Assembly (NCBI GenBank): GCA_019925095.2
Contig: CM034389.1
Location: 2,998,001-3,062,000 of the forward strand
Length of the DNA: 64,000 bases
Direction of reading: 5' to 3'
Source of the DNA: Dendrolimus kikuchii
Taxonomy: Eukaryota; Arthropoda; Insecta; Lepidoptera; Lasiocampidae
Below, one piece after another: positions 10,937 to 22,667 of this stretch. The translations under genes and the position numbers were made by a program. Under the pieces are notes generated by a model, which saw only the letters and a program-made list of their open reading frames with translations, had not been told where the DNA came from and did no database searches. Position 1 is the first letter of the stretch; each line of letters starts with the position of its first letter.

Positions 10937-11465
10937 ACCGACTTCAAAAAAAGGAGGAGGTTCTCAATTCGTCGGGATCTTTTTTTTTATATATATATGG
11001 TTACCGATTACTCCGAGATTTATGATACGATTTACGTGATTCTTGTTTAGTTTGGTGCGGAATAGTTGCCATTTGGTCCCATAAAATGTAACATAGTTTG
11101 ACCCAGTAGTTTTCATTTTACGAACATTTTTTTGTTCCCGTTTCTTGGGACCTATATTTTTTAAGGAGCGCGGCACCTTTCGTAGGTCTACCCATACATA
11201 GCTAGACACTAAAAAGTAACAAATAAAATAAAAAAACTTCGTTTAAAAAAACCGACTTCAAAAACTAAAAAACTAAAAGGTATAAAATAACTAATTTCTA
11301 AAGCTATTATTATTAATATATGCAAAGTAAAACATAAAAATTTGTATATTTTTTTGAAAATTATTAAGCACCGACTTTGAAATGTTTTAGATAATATATA
11401 TTAATAATAATAGCTTTAGAAATAAGTTATTTTATACTTTTTAGTTTTTGAAGTCGGTTTTTTTA
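10937..11465. mobile_element. accgacttcaaa foldback MITE pair
   Basis: 10937-11215 starts ttaaccgacttcaaaaaaag and is repeated in reverse at 20.7-21.06 kb. 11244-11465 is a separate hairpin with arms of about 70 bp, starting aaaaaccgacttcaaaaact and ending in the complement. There is no coding sequence; the superfamily is unclear. Confidence 0.55.
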
Positions 11466-11538
11466 TTTTTTATATGATGTCTTTAATGCTGTAAAATTAC
11501 ATGCCATTTTTTTATTTAATTCCTCTATTCTTCTAACA

Positions 11539-11802
11539 GGGCGTTCCATTAGTAGCTCACAACGCCCAAAATGCTCCGTGGGCCGTTCCACAAGGCGACC
11601 GCGGTCGTTGTGGTCGTGGCGAAAACGTCACTAATGTCGTCAACATTTTCGATTACACAACGCTCACAACGACCCATGTCAAGAGGTGGGTCGAATACCC
11701 GTTCCACTTGGGTTTACGATTGTAACGCCGGCAAGCAATGTGGAACTGGATAAATCGCGGTCGTGAACGTGGTCGTTGTGAGTCCCTAATGGAACGTAGC
11801 CC
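11539..11802. mobile_element. TIR MITE, superfamily unclear
   Basis: The ends gggcgttccattag...ctcacaacg and cgttgtgag...ctaatggaacgtagccc are inverted repeats that differ by a 3-bp gap and a short mismatch. The interior is GC-rich. No clear target duplication is visible (aca against aat). Confidence 0.55.
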
Positions 11803-11975
11803 AATTAAAATAAAGTTAAAAATGCGCGGGATATTTCAAATTGCGAACGAAACGCTATTGATAGAATGGAAGCGTGACGTCATTTCTTTAAATTTAAGAA
11901 ACGATTATAAATAAGGGCCATAGAGAGAACGAACTATGACGTCATCAAAAGCGTCAAAAAAATGTTTGTAATTTA

Positions 11976-12631
11976 TTTTTTATTGCACGAGTTGAGCAGA
12001 CAGGCAGACGGCCCACGTGACTGAAAGCGGTTGCCATCGCCTCTGAACATTTGCAAAACCAAAGGCGCTACAAATGCGCCGCTGCTCTCTCAAGCAAGAC
12101 CGGAACATGGCCACTAATGCCACAGCTCAAGGTTGTTACGGCGGCATACTCTAGGCCAGTGGTCTCCAGAGCCGCACGTGGCTCTTTGGCTCCTTAAGTG
12201 CGGCTCTGGCACTAATATCCACGGGAGGCGCAATAATAAATCTTATTGATGAGAACTTGGAATCATGCCTAAAATTAAAAAAAAAAAAAAAAAAAACAAC
12301 AACAACATACAAACCTGACTTACTGCAACTTTCCAAGGAGATGGCAAGCACATTGTTCGCATTAATAAATATTTATTAAGTATGAAATTTAGATTTATTT
12401 AGTGTACTACTTATTTAGTGCAATAAAAGTTTACTTAACAAACAGATTTGGCTCCCATATTTTTTTTAATTGTTGTAATGTTAAAGTTTGCCGACCACTG
12501 CTCTAGGCCAAGGGTAGAAGCCATCCAAACGGTTAAACACCCTGCCATCTGTCTGTGCGGTATTTTATCGCCTCTTACGACAAGCCGTCCGGCCGCAGGA
12601 AATTGTATTCTTTCCCCGTTCCTGCACGGAT
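11976..12631 (-). mobile_element. S1 SINE split by a hAT MITE
   Basis: A full-length S1 on the minus strand, from the tttttattgca complement of its A tail to cctgcacgga. It is interrupted at its ctctaggc site by the element at 12157-12500; removing that insertion restores the usual S1 order. Confidence 0.85.
12157..12500. mobile_element. hAT-type MITE nested in S1
   Basis: It starts cagtggtctcc and ends ccgaccactg. A perfect 8-bp duplication, ctctaggc, flanks it (12149-12156, 12501-12508), which is diagnostic of hAT transposition. An internal A run lies at 12270-12290. There is no transposase. Confidence 0.9.
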
Positions 12632-12767
12632 ATTTTATATGTAAGACGTTCATTGAAATATCATTGTTAAAAGTGATATGTTGCTAATGTCACTCTAGCG
12701 AAGCGTCGTGTCTGTAGAGGCGAGGCGACTGTATATGAAGGGAAGAAACCACAGAGTACATTAATAT

Positions 12768-13240
12768 TGTTACGAGTTGCAGGACTCGAATTAAAATGCC
12801 GTTGGAATTACTATAGAATTTATTAGAACTATACCAACACGTATACCACAGGTACAGATATAACTGAACACAACCAGTCCAAACGTAAAGCACGATTCAA
12901 TAACACGCGCAAAGTCCGTCACTAAATAGTTTACAGAATGTACACAAGTCTTCCTCCGATTATGGTTATCGCTCGATTGCCGATCTCTCCGTTGGGCCAT
13001 TGCTTTATACTGCACCGATACAATATGTCTGCCTGACCGCGTGAACCGAATTTTTTAGAATCAGTCCGACACACCTGACTAATGACTGCCATAAAATATT
13101 ACAATACACAATGGGCTGTTTTCTAATCACAAATTTTAAACACATAGTAAACAAAAGAAGTCCAAATGCGGAAAGGTAATAAAGTATGTTTTATGGTATG
13201 CAGGTGTGAATCCACTTTTGTCGGCGTGTAGGTCGTAACA
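12768..13240 (-). mobile_element. LTR-1 solo LTR with perfect TSD
   Basis: This is an inverted copy, tgttacgag to cgtaaca, flanked by atat on both sides (12764-12767, 13241-13244). There is no internal domain. Confidence 0.85.
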
Positions 13241-13399
13241 ATATAATAGGAGAGAAGAAATATAACCTCTTTTTGGGAATTTTCGATACATTGTCTTATT
13301 CAAAATTATACCGTAATTGATGTTGGTTTCAAGAGTGATAATTATTAATTATTATTTACGCAATAGAATTTTGTTAGATTAGAAAAGTAAAGTTGTTGC

Positions 13400-13990
13400 A
13401 TATTATATAAGACGTTAGGACATTTATCACTTCCACCCCTGAAGTTTGAGTCATAGTTCTAGCGATCTCCACTCCGTGCCGGCTGGCTAAGGCAAGCATG
13501 GAGGCGGGGGCCTTGCCTTGGCCCCTGGAGTCGGATACGAGGTGTCGCTACCCATCTAAGGCTTCGCCACAAAACCGCCCTGCGGGATATTATTATTGCT
13601 ATTAGAGGCTTTTTTTTTTTATTGGACTTGACTTTATGTTGTTGGTCCGAAGACCTTACAACTTTACCGGGGTCTTTGGGGCGAGTGCCTTCGCGAAGCG
13701 AAGGCGCTCGAGCCCGGGGGGGCAACTTGCTCGAGGGAGCTCCCTAAGGAGTTTTACCTCGGCTGGACTGTTGCCATGAATGGGGAATGAATTTAATGAT
13801 GCCCACCATAGGGCGACACAAAATACTAATTGAGAACGGGCGACGGGTAATATAAAGCCCGAAGGGAAGAATCACGGCGGGCCGGGATCGGTGGTTTGCG
13901 GTGGCCTACGCTATCTTACTGCCGTTTCGCAACGTGTTATGGCTGGAAGAGAAGAAACGGCGAAAGAAACTTCCCAGCAACACGCCTAGT
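13400..13990. repeat. GC-rich repeat H and cgcttcgcaa repeat
   Basis: 13409-13560 (cacttccacccctg, tctagcgatctccact, ggctaaggcaagc) is a third copy of the repeat found twice at 36.7-37.5 kb. 13915-13990 carries the ccgtttcgcaacgtgttat...aagaaacttccc segment seen in several other repeats. Confidence 0.5.
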
Positions 13991-14345
13991 CTATCCTGTG
14001 GGGTGAGCTATGTCTCCTAGCGTCCCTCGCGGGGACGTGGAGAGATCTTGATTGGCGGCGTCTGAGACGCCGCCGTCTGTGTCTGTCTGTCGGTGCCTGC
14101 CAGCCTACTGTTCTAACCGTGGGCGGACTGATCCGGGCCAGCCGTTTCGTAATAACGTCGACTCTGTCCGTCAGGACGTTACGCGGTCGTCGCACAAGAG
14201 CCTTTCGACGAGGCTTATAATCGGACGCGGACACGACGAGCGGATTTCGATGGTGCGGCGCGAGATCGAAATACTTACGCGAGAGCGACGTAATGTAGTT
14301 TTTGATGGAGGGAAGCTCCAGATCGCGGTGGACTATTAGAGGCGT
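13991..14345. other. Unassigned GC/CpG-rich island
   Basis: A sharp rise in CpG with frames open on both strands: 95 codons plus at 14052-14339, and 152 codons minus with an Arg-rich end. Neither product is recognised. A good donor (gtaagt, minus, near 14275) lies inside. It could be the 5' part of a transposon ORF or a host promoter-proximal exon. Confidence 0.3.
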
Positions 14346-15299
<954 letters not shown>

Positions 15300-15482
15300 A
15301 TAGACACAAACTTTATGCAAGGGTTTATTTATGTTTTAATAAGGTGTATTACCTCCACGTGCCTTTATTACAGATTCATATCAGTTCCGCATAGATTTTA
15401 TTAGGGTTATTAAAAGATCTTGCGGAATATTGTCCCATTCTTCTGATAGTGCTGTTCTTAGTGCTGCCACTGTCGTGGGCAA
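15300..15482 (-). pseudogene. Tc1/mariner transposase C-terminus, remnant
   Basis: The minus strand encodes EEWDNIPQDLL and then, after an in-frame stop, VIKARGGNTPY followed by a stop. This is the ending of Tc1-type transposases, where the final catalytic acidic residue and an R/K-GG-x-T-x-Y tail are usual. About 45 codons remain, broken by the stop; the DDE core lies upstream and is lost. The left side abuts an LTR-1 fragment, which probably removed the rest. Confidence 0.7.
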
Positions 15483-15733
15483 AGGGTGTTACCGAATTTC
15501 CTAGAATCAGCTTGTACTTTAAAATCCGTAACACCTGGCTAATGATTACAATACAACAATGGGCCGTTCTCTAGAAGCTTATTCCAATAAATAAGTAAAC
15601 AAAAGAAGACGATCATAAAAGAATTACAATAGTTTCAATGTTGTTAGTTCAAATGCCGACCGGGTAATAAAATGCGTTTTGTTTCAGATATGCAGGTGGG
15701 TTTTGTTTTTGTCGGGACCTGAGTTGTAACAAT
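15483..15733 (-). mobile_element. LTR-1 fragment
   Basis: Roughly half of an LTR-1, from acacctggctaatgatt to the gttgtaaca terminus at 15733. The other end is replaced by the Tc1 remnant. Confidence 0.7.
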
Positions 15734-16321
15734 ATATACACTCAGGTCAATCGGTCAATGACCCAGAACGTAATCATTTTAAAACTCTTTAGTGCAACTT
15801 ACGATACGATAATTATCGAATACGGATTATGTTGGTTTTAAATTAGGTACAGTGCATGTTTTTCCGTAACAAAAGGATAAACCAATTAATTTCTTTATAT
15901 TCCTAATCCTAATTAATATTATCAATGCGAATGTAAGTTTGTTTGTGACGTATCTTTCTTTTTATTTTTATTCCTGAGCACGAACCCATTGTGATACTCT
16001 CAAAAATTCGTATTCTACTAACTCCACAATATCTTCTCGATATCGCCGAAGCAGAATAATAGTAGAAAAATTGGTGTTTCCATTAGCACAAATGTCATTA
16101 CCTGAAATGAATATGAAAAGCTACAAATATTTTAAAAATTATAAATATTTATAAAGAGACGAGTGGCGTGACAGTGGTACGCCATTGGTTTTTTTTAAAT
16201 TTATTGATGCTAAAAACAAATTACAGTCATTACAAAACCTTACGACTAAAATATTAACAAAAATCCGGATTGCAATCTACAAATAAGTGCATACATAAAA
16301 AATTGTACAAAGAGACTGACA
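15734..16321. other. Unassigned AT-rich sequence
   Basis: No gene or clear repeat is seen, except a possible LINE 3' UTR near 16160-16260. Confidence 0.3.
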
Positions 16322-16560
16322 ATTACTTACTTATAAGAAAGAAAAGAAAGAAAGAAAGAAAAACTTTACTTGAAGAAATTGCGACGCAATTACATACCTT
16401 ATACATTTCTATACACAAAGCATATCTTGAGAATTTGTACGCCGCATTTTCAGCAAACAAGGTTTGCACTCAGCATATTGCTGTGTCGGAATAATATCCG
16501 ACACAAGGCTGATTTTCAGTGCAAACCTTCCTTTAGGTGTAAGACCAAAATGACCCAGTT
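16322..16560 (-). mobile_element. LINE 3' end (gttgtgtcggatataa family)
   Basis: A minus-strand copy with its (AAAG)n tail complement at 16338-16362, then gcgacgcaattac and the tgtcggaataatatccgaca palindrome near 16484. The frames over it are incidental. Confidence 0.6.
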
Positions 16561-17224
16561 ATGTTAATTAAATAATAATTAATAAAAACTAATTCTAAAT
16601 ATATATTTAAATTGTAAAAAAACAAATAAATAATTTAAAAAAAAACCCAATAATATCTCCATTATTACGTAAATGCGTATTAACAGTCGGTTCTCGTTTA
16701 CAAGGACCAACTTCCGATAATCGTACTGAACGTGAAATGACTACCGTATAGCCGATTTTGTAATCGAGAACATTGTTTCACGACCGGCTCCAGTAAAAAT
16801 AATTGAACATCACGAACTAGTTCTGACTGTCACTTCGTTTCAGAACTCAAATTTTATTTATATAGAAATAAAGAAAGAATCATTTTATTCAGGACAAATA
16901 AACATGTTAACAATACTGAGTAAAATAAAAGATAACTGCATCAATATAAGTACTAAAATTAGACCCAGACTCAGCGTAATGCTAGCTGCTAAGGCCAGCG
17001 CTGTTCTTCCGCCTGGGGCCAGCAGGCAGAGTCACGGAGGACAATACAACACACATACTATATCAAATCGGTACAGTTAATAATTATAAAAATGAAACGG
17101 GTTATTAGACATACTTACATCGAAATGATAATAATAAACATATATACATAGATATATACACATAGTGAGATATGTCAACAAAAAACAAGTATGTAAATAA
17201 AATAAACAGATTATTGTTAATGTT
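16561..17224. other. Unassigned, with a probable LINE 3' UTR piece
   Basis: 16880-17050 (cagcgctgttcttccgcctg) looks like LINE 3' sequence seen in Lepidoptera, but no partner copy lies in this window. The rest is AT-rich and unrecognised. Confidence 0.3.
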
Positions 17225-17576
17225 AATACCGAATACCGAAGTAAGAAAGAGAGTTGCTCTGAAAGAGAGTGTCGGGGTGAAGGTAAGGAAAGGAATGCTC
17301 CGGTGGTTCGGGCATGTGGAAAGAATGACTAAACAGATATACAATGCAAAAGTGGATAGATGCAGAAGTCGTGGAATGCCACGACACACCTTCCATGATC
17401 AAATTGATCGTGTACTAGCAGAAGGTGAGGTCAGGAGCCTTAAGAACAGGCGAGCGTGCATGACAAGAGTTATGAATGTCAAAGAAGCAAGTGAGGTGTG
17501 TAAGAATAAGCCTAAATGGCGCTCTGTTGTTCGTGCCTACCCCGCAAGGGAACTGGAGTGAAGTTATGTATGTATA
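17225..17576 (+). pseudogene. RTE-like LINE ORF2 C-terminus
   Basis: A 5'-truncated end whose frame (17172-17561) reads EVRKRVALKESVGVKVRKGM, then LRWFGHVERM, RSRGMPRHTF, DQIDRVLAEG and AYPARELE, then a stop and an atgtatgtat tail. The LRWFGH motif marks the C-terminal part after the reverse transcriptase in RTE-type elements. The frame is intact for about 110 codons but lacks the polymerase. No target duplication is evident. Confidence 0.75.
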
Positions 17577-17639
17577 AAATTGATCGTTCGTTTGGAGTAG
17601 TATCTCCAGCAAGGTTTAAGGAATCTATTTATTTTTTTA

Positions 17640-17870
17640 TCCCATAGGGCTCTGGTTAGATGCCTTCTAGTGCACATTATGTAATAACAATGCATAAACA
17701 TCCCAATGTTGGTGTTGGTCTTCCCGGTTTCAGAAGAACGGACTGACCCGTTAGGCAGTCAATGGCGACTTGCCCAGTTTTATACATCGGTGATGATGAT
17801 CGATGAGCAGGTTTCCTCAGTTTGTTTGGCACCGTAGTCAGCACGTGGTACCAGTAACAATGTTTAATTT
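17640..17870 (-). mobile_element. T-SINE fragment
   Basis: The body of a T-SINE without a clear head: the cagcacgtggtacc and gatgagcaggtttcctc segments resemble the 30.2-kb copy. Confidence 0.4.
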
Positions 17871-18029
17871 AATTGTTAAAATCAGTTTAACGTGTTTTTT
17901 TATAATACGTATAAAGTACATAAATAATAATAATAATTATTATTTATTTATTTCAGACACAGAGTTCCATAATTACAACATATATAATGTTATTTTTAAA
18001 TTAAACCTTAAAAAAATAAAACTAATAAA

Positions 18030-18300
18030 CGACTTCCACGACTTCTGCATCCATCCACTTTTGCATTGTATATCTGTTTAGTCATTCTTTCATCATGCAT
18101 TCTTTCCACATGCCCGAACCACCGGAGCGTTCCTTTCCTTACCTTCACCCCGACACTCTCTTTCAGACGAACTCAATTTGATTATAATATATAATAATAA
18201 CAGCCCATAAACGTGCCACTGTTGGGCTCGAGCCTCCCGCTATAGGGGAACGATCAGTACACCCGCCACGTTTGTCCATTTATTTAAAAATTAGCCATAC
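18030..18300 (-). mobile_element. RTE ORF fragment joined to T-SINE piece
   Basis: 18030-18177 is an internal RTE piece on the minus strand, without the 3' tail. It contains a short duplication of the cattctttc segment. 18190-18300 holds T-SINE tail phrases (cagcccataaacgtgccact, acccgccacgtttgtcc). Confidence 0.5.
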
Positions 18301-18498
18301 GTAACTTATGCATCAAGCCAGTGTCAAGTATTAAAATCATTTTCAAGCAAATTGACTTTAAGCGGAAGCCAGACCTATGAAACAGAAGCCTCAGAGAAAT
18401 TGTAGGTCTTTGACTTACGACAAACGAGGGAGTTCTTGTAGTAATTTGAAAAAGCACATTTGATTAGAGTCAACATATAACTATTACTAACATTATAT

Positions 18499-18768
18499 TT
18501 ATCCGTGCAGGAACGGAGAAAGAATACAACTTCCTGCGGCCGGGCAGTCTGTAGTGAGAGGCGACAAAACAACCTACAGTCAGGTGGTACGGTATGTGCC
18601 TGGCTGGATGCATACCACCCCTGCTCTTCAGTATGCCACCATAACAACCTTGAGTTGTATTCTGGTATTTGTAGCCCCTTTGGTGTTGCAAAAGTCCATA
18701 GACGATAGTAACTACTCTCCATCAGGTGGGCCGTCGGCTTGTCTGCTGAACTCATGCAATAAAAAAAT
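18499..18768 (+). mobile_element. S1 SINE
   Basis: Near full length, atccgtgcaggaacgg to caataaaaaaa, missing the gagagcagcagcgc segment. It is more diverged than other copies. Confidence 0.8.
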
Positions 18769-19319
18769 CAATTTTTTAACCAATTATTAAATCATAATTA
18801 CGTATAAAAAATAAACCTGCAAAGCAAAACAACACCTTTCAAAAAACTTCACGATATCTATCGCCACGTGAAGGTAAGCTCAAAAACCACGTGTTCCAAG
18901 AAATAAACAATAAAAGAACCAAAAAACCATAACTCACTCGATCAATGGCTGCTTCGCATCCATATTCAAATTTTCAAACCAAATTCACGCGCACATTACT
19001 TTCTTCGCACAAACAATTATTACACAACGCACCAAAATACGTTCTAACTATGAAAGTAGTAATAATTAATTGACTAATATACAAAGATATCAGAAATCGA
19101 ACCACTCCTTGTTTGTGTAGGTAGGCGATAAGTATAAAATACCTTGCAAGATAATAATTTTGTAGGAAAGGGCGATACTGTGGCCATCCTGATTGGTCGC
19201 TTTGCAAATGTACTAGACGTTTGGTACTATTTTGTATTGCGTGCTGTGGGTTGCTTCATTCAACTATTATAATTGCTTATTGATTTCTATTTAACGTAGC
19301 TGTTATATAAATGTATGTA
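18769..19319. other. Unassigned sequence
   Basis: No gene or repeat is recognised. Confidence 0.3.
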
Positions 19320-19974
19320 TCTATATATTCATACGTGAAGCAAAAACGTTGTACTCCTTTTTACGAATAATGCGCGGACGGAGGAGCATTAAATTTCGCA
19401 CACTTATCTATCTATATATATAAAAGAAAGTCGTGTTTGTTACACTATTTATAACTCAAGAACAACAGTACCGATTTGGCTGAAAATTGGTGGGGAGGTC
19501 TCTTAGGACCAGTAGACGGACATAGGATACTTTTATCCCGTTGGAATCGTTAGGTGGCTCTGAGATCGGGTTCTAGAATCCTCCTAATCACCTGGACCGA
19601 TTTTGGTGATTTTGTTTTTGTGTGTTTGAGTGGGTCTCTGGATGGTTTAAATCCACAATTGGAACAGGTAGGTGGCGCTGGGATCGGGTACTAGATTTTT
19701 TTCAGAGCAGGACGTCTGTCGGGGCCGCTAGTAGTTTATATAGAGAAGAAGCGACGAATGCTAATATTTTTTTTAAATTATGCATACAAAATACATTAAA
19801 TCAATAAAAAATCATTACACACACTACCATATATTTGACACACACACGCATATATACTCTTTTGTTTATTGTTAAAGTCAAACTAACAGTGTAACCTTGG
19901 CGAAATCTGTGATTATAGAAGTAGTCTTTGACATTAATTATTATGGTCGAATTTCGACCACAGGCGACCACTAG
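19320..19974 (+). mobile_element. Helitron A, interrupted by Helitron B
   Basis: It starts TC after A (tctatatattcatacg) and ends CTAG before T at 19971-19974. The palindrome ggtcgaatttcgacc lies a short distance before the end. This TC, hairpin, CTAG architecture, with insertion between A and T, is that of non-autonomous Helitrons. It lacks Rep/helicase. Confidence 0.85.
19407..19731 (+). mobile_element. Helitron B nested in Helitron A
   Basis: It runs from tctatctatatata to gccgctag. Deleting it restores cacttatagtttata, exactly the sequence of uninterrupted Helitron A copies, with no duplication. Host base A precedes and T follows. Confidence 0.9.
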
Positions 19975-20004
19975 TATAAATAATTGTACATTAAATTCAA
20001 TAAT

Positions 20005-20200
20005 TCCACGACACACCTCCCATGATCAAATTGATCGTGTACTAGCAGAAGGTGATGTCAGGAGCCTTAAGCACAGACGAGCGTGCATGACAAGACTTAT
20101 GAATGTCAAAGAAGCAAGTGAAGTGTATAAAAATAAGCCTAAATGACGCTCTGTTGTTCGTGCCTACCCCGCAAGGGCACCGGCGTGAAGTTATGTATGT
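20005..20200 (+). mobile_element. RTE tail with 12-bp TSD
   Basis: A 196-bp RTE 3' end with frame HTSHDQIDRVLAEGDV and an atgtatgt tail. aaattcaataat flanks it at 19993-20004 and 20201-20212. Confidence 0.85.
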
Positions 20201-20318
20201 AAATTCAATAATGGATTAATTAAACAACATTCACGGTAGTATCGGGTAAGAAGAAGGTAATATATAATTTAGGACAAATGATAATATAAGCCTTCATAAT
20301 ATGTACTGGCGCTAAAGG

Positions 20319-20560
20319 TTAATGAAGGCCTCCGTGGTTGAGCGGGCTAAGTCTTAGCCGGCTGAACTCGCTGGGACAGAGGCTCCGGGTTCGATTCCTG
20401 ACATGGTAAATTTCGGAAGCGAACTTTCTGTTATTTGTATTGCTTATTCTATCTATGGCCTGGGTCTGTGTCTGGGATAGTCCCCAGAGTGGTCCGTTGT
20501 ATATCACCCATAACCCAAGCGTAACTTGCTTATCTTGGGGATATACAATGTGTGTTTGTC
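20319..20560 (+). mobile_element. T-SINE subfamily 2
   Basis: The head has A box tggttgagcgggcta and B box ggttcgattcc. The body ends in a gtttgtctgctgatt region. A second copy starts at 63863. Confidence 0.7.
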
Positions 20561-20629
20561 TGCTGATTATTAATAGTAAATATTATTATCTGTTCTCGCT
20601 TTTGGACGTCTAATTATTAGAAAAATATT

Positions 20630-21063
20630 TTTTTAAAGTAATACAGTTAAAACTTGATAGTAAGATTTCAAAAAAAATACTTATTACTATTCACTTCATT
20701 CATTTAGATAATATATATATTAAAAATAAGACATTATAATTAATAAGTTATTTTATACTTTTTAGTTTTTGAAGTCGGTTTTTTAAACGAAGTTTTTAGT
20801 TTATTTGTTACTTTTTAGTGTCTAGCTATGAATAGACCTACGCAAGGTGCCGCGCGCCTTAAAAAATATAGGTCCCAAGAAACGGGAACGGAAAATTTTC
20901 ATAAAATGAAAACTGCCGGGCCAAACTATGTAAAATTTTTAGGGGACCAAATGGCAACTATTCCGCATCAAACTAAAGAAGAATCACGTAAATCGGTGTA
21001 CATACAATAAAAAAGAATACCAATAAAATTGAGAACTTCCTCCTTTTTTGAAGTCGGTTAAAC
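20630..21063 (-). mobile_element. accgacttcaaa MITE, second copy
   Basis: This is the reverse of the 10.94-11.47-kb element and ends ttttttgaagtcggttaa at 21060. The shared segments include tttaaacgaagtttt and gtgtctagctatg. Confidence 0.6.
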
Positions 21064-21447
21064 ATACATAAGTTTACCCTGTATTTACTTTGTCGTCTTA
21101 TAAATAAATTTATAAGAAGAAGACCCTGGAGAGGGGACAAAGATGTGACAGTTTATATTTGGTAAAAGCGTCGTGCATCAACACTCGTGTCATAGTAGAC
21201 AAACAAGTATACCGGAACTGATACCGTAGGCTAATATTGACTTATGATTATCCTATCACTATCAAAAGTTCAAAACTGCTTCGGAATATCAATTAAAAAC
21301 AATTGAGTATTAACTATTGCAATATACTAAACATCCTTATTTGTAAGTTATACGAAGTTTATACGCTCGTTAAAAAGTTTATGCCGTTGTGGATAAATGT
21401 TTTAAACGGAGCGAACTATTGGCACTCTTCCCGCCCCGCCTTATTAA
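21064..21447. other. Unassigned sequence
   Basis: No gene or repeat is recognised before the tandem-repeat element. Confidence 0.3.
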
Positions 21448-22328
21448 GCCGCGGTCACACACAGCGAATACGCGCTGCGAATGCGTACTCGCCGCGAGTA
21501 TTCGCTGTATGTGACAGGCTATTCGCTGCGAATTGACTCACTCGCCGCGATTTGAATAGAGCATGTTTAAATTTTTCTCTCGGCGATTGCGCATTCGCCG
21601 CGAGAATTCGGTGTGTGTGACAGGCTATTCGCTGCGAATAGACTCACTCGCCGCGAGGTGAATTCGCCGCGATTTGAATTGATCATGTTCAATTTTACTC
21701 TCGGCGAATGCGCGTTCGCCGCGAGAATTCGCTGTATGTGACAGGCTATTCGTTGCGAATAGACTCACACGCCGCGATTCGAATTGAGCATGTTCAATTT
21801 TACTCTCGGCGAATGCGCGTTCGCCGCGAGAATTCGCTGTATGTGACAGGCTATTCGTTGCGAATAGATTCACACGCCGCGATTCGAATTGAGCATGTTC
21901 AATTTTACTCTCAGCGAACGCGCGTTCGCCGCGAGAATTCGCTGTATGTGACAGGCTATTCGCTGCGAATAGACTCACCCGCTGCGATTCGAATTGAGCA
22001 TGTTCAATTTTACTCTCGGCGAATGCGCGTTCGCCGCGAGAATTCGCTGTATGTGACAGGCTATTCGCTGCGAATAGACTCACTCGCCGCGAGTTGAATT
22101 CGCCGCGATTTGAATTGAGCATGTTCAATTTTAGTCTCAGCGAATGCGCATTCGCCGCGAGAATTCGCTGTGTGTGACAAGGTACTCGCTACGAATAGCC
22201 ATTCCGCACGCCGCTCTAGACTAGACACGACACTAATTTGCGCACCAACAGACTGTCGAAATTCTCGTGTAGAACTCGCTGTGTGTGACAGGCAGGCAGC
22301 GAATTGTCGCTGTGACTCTGACCGCAGC
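21448..22328. mobile_element. TIR element carrying a 105-bp tandem array
   Basis: The ends gccgcggtcacacacagcga and tcgctgtgactctgaccgcag are imperfect inverted repeats. The flanks are taa and tag, a 3-bp target duplication with one mismatch, suggestive of PIF/Harbinger. The interior is about seven GC-rich units; anchors at 21604, 21726, 21831, 21936, 22041 and 22162 give a 105-bp period with two units about 16 bp longer. Each unit repeats ctgtatgtgacagg, which resembles the terminal repeat. There is no transposase. Confidence 0.7.
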
Positions 22329-22363
22329 TAGAGCCGGGCCTTCGGTGCGACTCCATGAGTGAT

Positions 22364-22600
22364 ATGCGGCCTGAAACAGTAACCCCGTTGCAGCTGCTCC
22401 AGGATATTTTGTATACCGACGGCAGCAAGATCGACGGGATGGTCGGTGCTGCATTCACTCATTGGAGGGGAGAAGTGGAGATCCGGACCAAGCGAATGAA
22501 GCTGGAGCCGTTCGGCACGGTCTTCCAGGCCGAGCTGCTCGCAATATCCCAGGCAACTGAGTACATATTGTGTAGCAGCCTGACCGTGAAGACGATGTGA
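22364..22600 (+). pseudogene. R1-clade LINE RNase H fragment
   Basis: The frame contains ILYTDGSKIDGMVGAAF and VFQAELLAISQATEY. These are the first D and the E-bearing helix of the RNase H domain that ends ORF2 in R1-clade LINEs. In the family this domain degrades the RNA strand of the hybrid. Only about 80 codons survive, ending at a stop. It lies 36 bp after the tandem-repeat element. Confidence 0.75.
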
Positions 22601-22667
22601 AGCGCAACTGCACGAGGTGATGGAGAGTTCCGTCACCTCTGACGTCATATATGTAATAGAGAATATA

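Noticed and set aside
17172..17561. Host gene with LRWFGH motif
   Set aside because: The same frame recurs at 29.5, 61.9 and 63.1 kb with (ATGT)n tails, so it is the RTE LINE end.
20319..20400. tRNA gene
   Set aside because: Head of T-SINE subfamily 2; a second copy at 63.86 kb shares the non-tRNA body.
21625..22128. 167-codon frame as a repeat protein gene
   Set aside because: It comes from a stop-free 105-bp tandem unit open on both strands, with no splice or start context.
21448..22328. CRISPR-like array
   Set aside because: Units are directly adjacent 105-bp repeats without unique spacers, in a eukaryotic setting.
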